Of a stretch of DNA of 64,000 nucleotides, positions 60,612-64,000 are shown one piece after another. The position numbers and the translations under genes were made by a program. The notes under the pieces are model-generated. The model worked only from the letters and a program-made list of their open reading frames with translations, ran no database searches and was not told the DNA's origin. The stretch is from Polynucleobacter sp. SHI8 (GTDB taxonomy: Bacteria; Pseudomonadota; Gammaproteobacteria; Burkholderiales; Burkholderiaceae), in NCBI RefSeq assembly GCF_027944005.1, contig NZ_AP027204.1:248001-312000 (forward strand). The letters run 5' to 3'. Each line of letters opens with the position of its first letter. Within the stretch, counting starts at the first letter, position 1.

Positions 60612-61373
60612 ATGCCTGATCTTATTGAACATTCTGAAGAAGAAAAAAATCTTATCCCGCGACGCATCAAATCTTTTGTGATGCGTGCGGGACGCACGAC
60701 GCAGGGTCAACAACGCGCCATTAATGAACTAGGTCCCAAATTTCTGATCCCGTACACACCAGAACTCCTGCGTTGGGAAAGTGTGTTTTCAACATCAGAT
60801 AGTGTGCGACCTAAAATCCTCGAGATAGGGTTTGGTATGGGGGAAACAACGGCTCATATCGCCAAACTCAGAAATAGTGATGATTTTTTAGCCCTTGAAG
60901 TACATGAGCCAGGGGTAGGTGCACTTCTGAAAAAAATTGGTGAGGAACAAATTGAGAACATTCGTATCATTCGTCATGATGCAGTAGATGTCCTTGAGAA
61001 CATGATTGCCGATGATGTATTAGACGGTGTACATATTTTTTTCCCAGACCCTTGGCATAAAAAAAAGCACAATAAAAGAAGATTAGTCCAGAGCGAATTT
61101 ATTTCCAAGCTGTGTAAAAAACTAAAAACGGGAGCATACATTCACCTAGCAACCGATTGGGAGGAATATGCTCAGCAAATGTTGGAGGTATTAAGTAGTG
61201 AGTCGCAATTACAAAATACTGCAACAAGTCAGGAAACCCTAGTCGATGGAACGGTCGTCTTGGGATATGCACAAAGACCTAGTTATCGCCCAATTACCAA
61301 GTTTGAAAATAGAGGATTAAAGCTCGGTCACGGTGTATGGGATTTGGTGTTCGTTAAAAAAGCCTATTCGTAA
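60612..61373 (+). CDS. trmB: tRNA (guanine-N7-)-methyltransferase
   Basis: 253 residues from the ATG at 60612 (GTG at 60609 is equally possible). Signature motifs: L-E-I-G-F-G-M-G-E-T-T for SAM and F-F-P-D-P-W-H-K-K-K-H-N-K-R-R for catalysis. It makes m7G46 in tRNA. It ends 11 bp from the end of the convergent fic gene. Confidence 0.95.
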   Translation: MPDLIEHSEEEKNLIPRRIKSFVMRAGRTTQGQQRAINELGPKFLIPYTPELLRWESVFSTSDSVRPKILEIGFGMGETTAHIAKLRNSDDFLALEVHEPGVGALLKKIGEEQIENIRIIRHDAVDVLENMIADDVLDGVHIFFPDPWHKKKHNKRRLVQSEFISKLCKKLKTGAYIHLATDWEEYAQQMLEVLSSESQLQNTATSQETLVDGTVVLGYAQRPSYRPITKFENRGLKLGHGVWDLVFVKKAYS

Positions 61374-61384
61374 TACGTGCCTTT

Positions 61385-62584
61385 TTAATTCATATTTAAA
61401 GTTGCTGCCTCGGGGTACAGATTGGGTAATAAAAATTGCAGACTATCTAAGGAAAATGCAAGCTGAATAGGCGCTTTATGATTTGCGCTAGTTACGATCC
61501 CCGTCTTTAACAACCTAGAAAGTAAAGATCTGGCTGTTCGCTCGCCTAAACCAGTCATTTGTAAAAAATCTCCGCGCTTTGTGGGACCAGCGAGGTAAAG
61601 ATGGTAAAGAGGGACAATCGCCTCCCTACGAATTTCTTTATCTTGACTTGAGCGAAAAGAAATCAGTGCTTCTAGGTTTTTCCTCATTTCAGAAAGGTTA
61701 AGCATTTTATCCATAAAGCTCACTTGATCATGCGCGATGCCGATAAACCATTGACACCACTCATGCAACATTTTTTCGCTTAAATTTCCTCTACCATCCA
61801 AATCGCCATGTCTTGGATCATCCGCCCCTGAAAGATAGGCATAATAAGCCTCTCGATTCCGAGCAAGCCCTCGATTCATTGACCATAATCCATTTGTTAT
61901 ATCTAACATGGCAAGGTGAGTTTGTAATCGAACAGCCCTGCCATTGCCATCCAAAAATGGATGCACCCACATTGCTCTTTGATGAGCGCATGCTATGTAA
62001 ATAAGTCCTTGATGACTTGGAGCCTGCTTTGCATATACTTCATCCATACGATTTAAAAAATTGGGAATGTTGCTCCAAATAGGGGGTATATGATTCCCCA
62101 CTGTTACTTGCTCTTGTCGAATCTGGCCAGGTTCAATGACACGACCCTCAGGTATATTTCTATCCAGAGAGTCTAGTTTTTGATATAAAGCACGATGAGC
62201 CTGAATAAGTATGCTTGAACGCAAGTTGTTTTCGAGGCCTCTACCGTTATTGCGTTCAAGTTCTTTTTCCGCATCGATATAGGCAATTGCCACCCTTTGA
62301 AGTTTTGCGATATCAGGCTTATCTGAGAAGTCACGAGCTAAAGCCCGCTCAATATTAGCTGGATGGGTACTTTGTCCCTCTATGCGATTGGAGTAGTAGG
62401 AGTTCATAGAGCGCACTAACTCTTGAATGGAGTTGATTGTTGTTAAATGAACGCCGCTACCAAGACGAGAAGACTTTTCCTCGATTTCTAGAGTTTGAGC
62501 CTGTAATTCATCTATCCTTTGTTTTGGGAGCAAAGGTTCAAATTGACGAATACTATCATAATAGGGACTGTTTACTTTGACCAT
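61385..62584 (-). CDS. fic: Fic-family protein (AMPylator type), second copy
   Basis: 399 residues. The Fic motif H-P-F-L-D-G-N-G-R-A-V-R lies at 208-219, and the inhibitory motif S-N-R-I-E-G at 65-70, making it a class II, self-inhibited enzyme. A C-terminal winged-helix-like part includes F-L-Q-M-T-G-L-G-E-R-T-A-R. It differs in sequence and operator from the copy at 16876, so it is an independent family member rather than a duplicate. It converges on trmB and has paired direct repeats just upstream. Confidence 0.9.
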   Translation of the reverse strand: MVKVNSPYYDSIRQFEPLLPKQRIDELQAQTLEIEEKSSRLGSGVHLTTINSIQELVRSMNSYYSNRIEGQSTHPANIERALARDFSDKPDIAKLQRVAIAYIDAEKELERNNGRGLENNLRSSILIQAHRALYQKLDSLDRNIPEGRVIEPGQIRQEQVTVGNHIPPIWSNIPNFLNRMDEVYAKQAPSHQGLIYIACAHQRAMWVHPFLDGNGRAVRLQTHLAMLDITNGLWSMNRGLARNREAYYAYLSGADDPRHGDLDGRGNLSEKMLHEWCQWFIGIAHDQVSFMDKMLNLSEMRKNLEALISFRSSQDKEIRREAIVPLYHLYLAGPTKRGDFLQMTGLGERTARSLLSRLLKTGIVTSANHKAPIQLAFSLDSLQFLLPNLYPEAATLNMN

Positions 62585-62586
62585 TT

Positions 62587-62699
62587 TTGCCGGTTATTTT
62601 GCCGGTTAATATTTATTAATAAATAAAATAATAACAATTACTTAATGTTAATACAAGACATGATTTATAGATTTATATTGCCGGTTATTTTGCCGGATA
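62587..62699 (-). promoter_or_regulatory. TTGCCGGTTA direct-repeat operator of fic (second copy)
   Basis: Four copies of TTGCCGGTTA occur in two pairs: 62587-62596 and 62599-62608, then 62678-62687 and 62690-62699 (the last with one mismatch). Spacing within each pair is exactly 12 bp and between pairs 91 bp. The first pair lies 2 bp from the start codon. The pairing suggests looping or cooperative binding by the Fic winged helix; binder inferred. Confidence 0.6.
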
Positions 62700-62762
62700 T
62701 TAGTTTAGTTGTTTGTCAAAATTTATAGAGTTATGCTCATTTAACAAAAGTAACCATAAAAA

Positions 62763-63941
62763 TTAATTTACTAACCAGGCAAGCTTTAGTTTTTTAACAA
62801 GATCATCATCTGCGCGGTGGGCACAATCATGAAGAACCGTCCGTTTGGCATCTTCAATTTTATCAATCACTTCTTTTGCATTTTTAACCATACAGACATT
62901 TTGACCAAACGCTATAAGTGCATCTTGGAGAGGGTACGATTTACTTTTATTTAAATTCAGAGCCATCGTATTATCAACTTTGGTACCACCAGTTTTAGGA
63001 TTTGTGATGGTATAAATAGATGTTGTCACAACGTCATACAGGGGAGAAAGTTGAATATTTCCTCTTGGTAAATCGTAGAGTAATGAGAAATTTTTAAGGT
63101 GAGCATCGCCATTGCGAAGTAAAACAGAGACCGATAGATACTCGAATAATCGTGCTTTACTTTCATTAGCATGAATGCCACAATAGGTATCAATCAGTTT
63201 GGCAATGCTTTCGTAGCTTCCATGATATTTTTCATCGATCCCTTTGCCCATTAATGTCAGCATATCCTCAAGACCAAGCTTTTCCCCACTATTAGTCCTA
63301 TCAAATCTTTTCATAATAAAAAGACCACCATCATTAGATAGCCAAAACTCAGGGACGCTAATACCGGCAACGCGTGCTACTTCCATACATAAGAATTCAT
63401 TTTGAGCAAGAAGAGGGTAATCCTCCCCAGAGGCTTTGACTATGTATTGGGTGGTTAAGATTGTTTTTTTATCAACCACAGGAACGATCACTTTAGGCTG
63501 AAAGCCAGATATGCCCGAACTAAAGTAGGTATCAACAAGGAATTCGAAGAGATCTTCCGATGTATTAGACTGGATAAGTTCTTCGGCACTCACTTGACTC
63601 TTCAAGGGAGTCATTTCTTCTTGAAGAGGGTCTATATAAGTGAGCCTACCTATTTGATTTTGACCAGTTAACTTGAGAAGCATCATGTCATCTAAGTACA
63701 TAGACTTAGAAAATCTATTTTTTAAGAATTCTAGTAAATAGCCTTCTGGCTTATTCATTTGGAAAACAGAAAATAAGCCTCCGCTTGCGTAACTTTCTGC
63801 CCTGATAGGAAGGCTAAGAGAAACCTCCGCATCACGATTCGTTGTTAAGTAGTTAAAAACAAAGCGCGCATCCTTAGTAATCGAGCCCGACAAACCTTGA
63901 GGAGAGATCACTTGAAGTTGTTTGACGCGATCAGGACTCAT
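62763..63941 (-). CDS. hipA: HipA-family kinase toxin (module 4)
   Basis: 392 residues from the ATG at 63941. The ATP loop is G-I-S-G-F-Q-P-K rather than the G-x-x-L-G-G-A-R-P-K of the other copies, but the catalytic R-N-G-D-A-H-L-K-N-F loop is closer to E. coli HipA than the others, and L-S-P-L-Y-D-V follows. It therefore belongs to a different HipA subfamily. It overlaps the upstream helix-turn-helix-type frame by 11 bp. Confidence 0.87.
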   Translation of the reverse strand: MSPDRVKQLQVISPQGLSGSITKDARFVFNYLTTNRDAEVSLSLPIRAESYASGGLFSVFQMNKPEGYLLEFLKNRFSKSMYLDDMMLLKLTGQNQIGRLTYIDPLQEEMTPLKSQVSAEELIQSNTSEDLFEFLVDTYFSSGISGFQPKVIVPVVDKKTILTTQYIVKASGEDYPLLAQNEFLCMEVARVAGISVPEFWLSNDGGLFIMKRFDRTNSGEKLGLEDMLTLMGKGIDEKYHGSYESIAKLIDTYCGIHANESKARLFEYLSVSVLLRNGDAHLKNFSLLYDLPRGNIQLSPLYDVVTTSIYTITNPKTGGTKVDNTMALNLNKSKSYPLQDALIAFGQNVCMVKNAKEVIDKIEDAKRTVLHDCAHRADDDLVKKLKLAWLVN

Positions 63942-64000
63942 CAAACATTTCCTTTAAACGATCATAATCTATTCTTCGATCGACGATTTCAATCGCTTTG
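63931..64000 (-). CDS. C-terminal end of the HipB-like gene of module 4 (start outside window)
   Basis: The last 22 codons read K-A-I-E-I-V-D-R-R-I-D-Y-D-R-L-K-E-M-F-D-E-S and stop at 63931, overlapping hipA by 11 bp. Position and coupling suggest the antitoxin gene; there is too little sequence to confirm a helix-turn-helix. Confidence 0.5.
   Translation of the reverse strand, partial: KAIEIVDRRIDYDRLKEMFDES

Noticed and set aside
62587..62699. A CRISPR array
   Set aside because: Only four 10-bp units in two pairs, with no spacers of even length and no cas genes; the position at a fic start suits an operator.

Overview
The window is a chromosomal segment of an AT-rich Gram-negative bacterium. 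The core genes (lptE, holA, proA, hemJ, hemL, apaH, yqgE-ruvX-pyrR-pyrB, waaC, uppP, trmB) point to a betaproteobacterium. A Burkholderiaceae lineage such as Polynucleobacter is my best guess from gene content and base composition, but no marker gene settles it. I saw no rRNA, tRNA, prophage or CRISPR array.

Positions 1-20.1 kb are housekeeping genes: LPS assembly, DNA polymerase III delta, proline, heme and pyrimidine synthesis, photolyase, a cation antiporter. Toxin-antitoxin (TA) or Fic loci sit in many of the junctions: hipAB plus a Phd-like orphan between holA and proA; a higBA locus broken by a TnpB element between apaH and phr; hipBA between ruvX and pyrR; a fic gene between pyrR and pyrB.

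Positions 20.2-37.6 kb form a tightly packed 18-gene plus-strand polysaccharide operon: manC, an ABC exporter pair, an acyltransferase, an acyl carrier protein, an SDR, an AMP ligase, LuxE- and LuxC-like proteins, glycosyltransferases, a perosamine-synthase-like aminotransferase, an FkbM methyltransferase, a small coiled-coil protein, gmd and an rmd-like reductase. The gene set closely resembles the Vibrio cholerae O1 rfb region, which makes N-tetronyl-perosamine O antigen. I therefore predict an ABC-exported O chain built from GDP-perosamine carrying an unusual N-acyl group, plus GDP-D-rhamnose. Positions 37.6-51.7 kb hold more LPS genes: a WecA/WbpL-like initiating transferase, rfbBDAC for dTDP-L-rhamnose, an O-antigen ligase-like protein, an acyltransferase, several glycosyltransferases and waaC.

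Positions 51.9-59.2 kb encode an export system (tolC, pcm, macA and a MacB split into ATPase and permease), interrupted by a third hipBA module. Positions 59.2-64 kb carry decayed relBE, uppP, trmB, a second fic gene with a repeat-type operator, and a fourth hipA with the end of its partner at the window edge.

The main themes are the hydroxyacyl-perosamine-like operon, the density of HipA, Fic and decayed TA loci with recognisable operator repeats, and a TnpB element whose exact boundaries can be read because removing it restores the higB frame.
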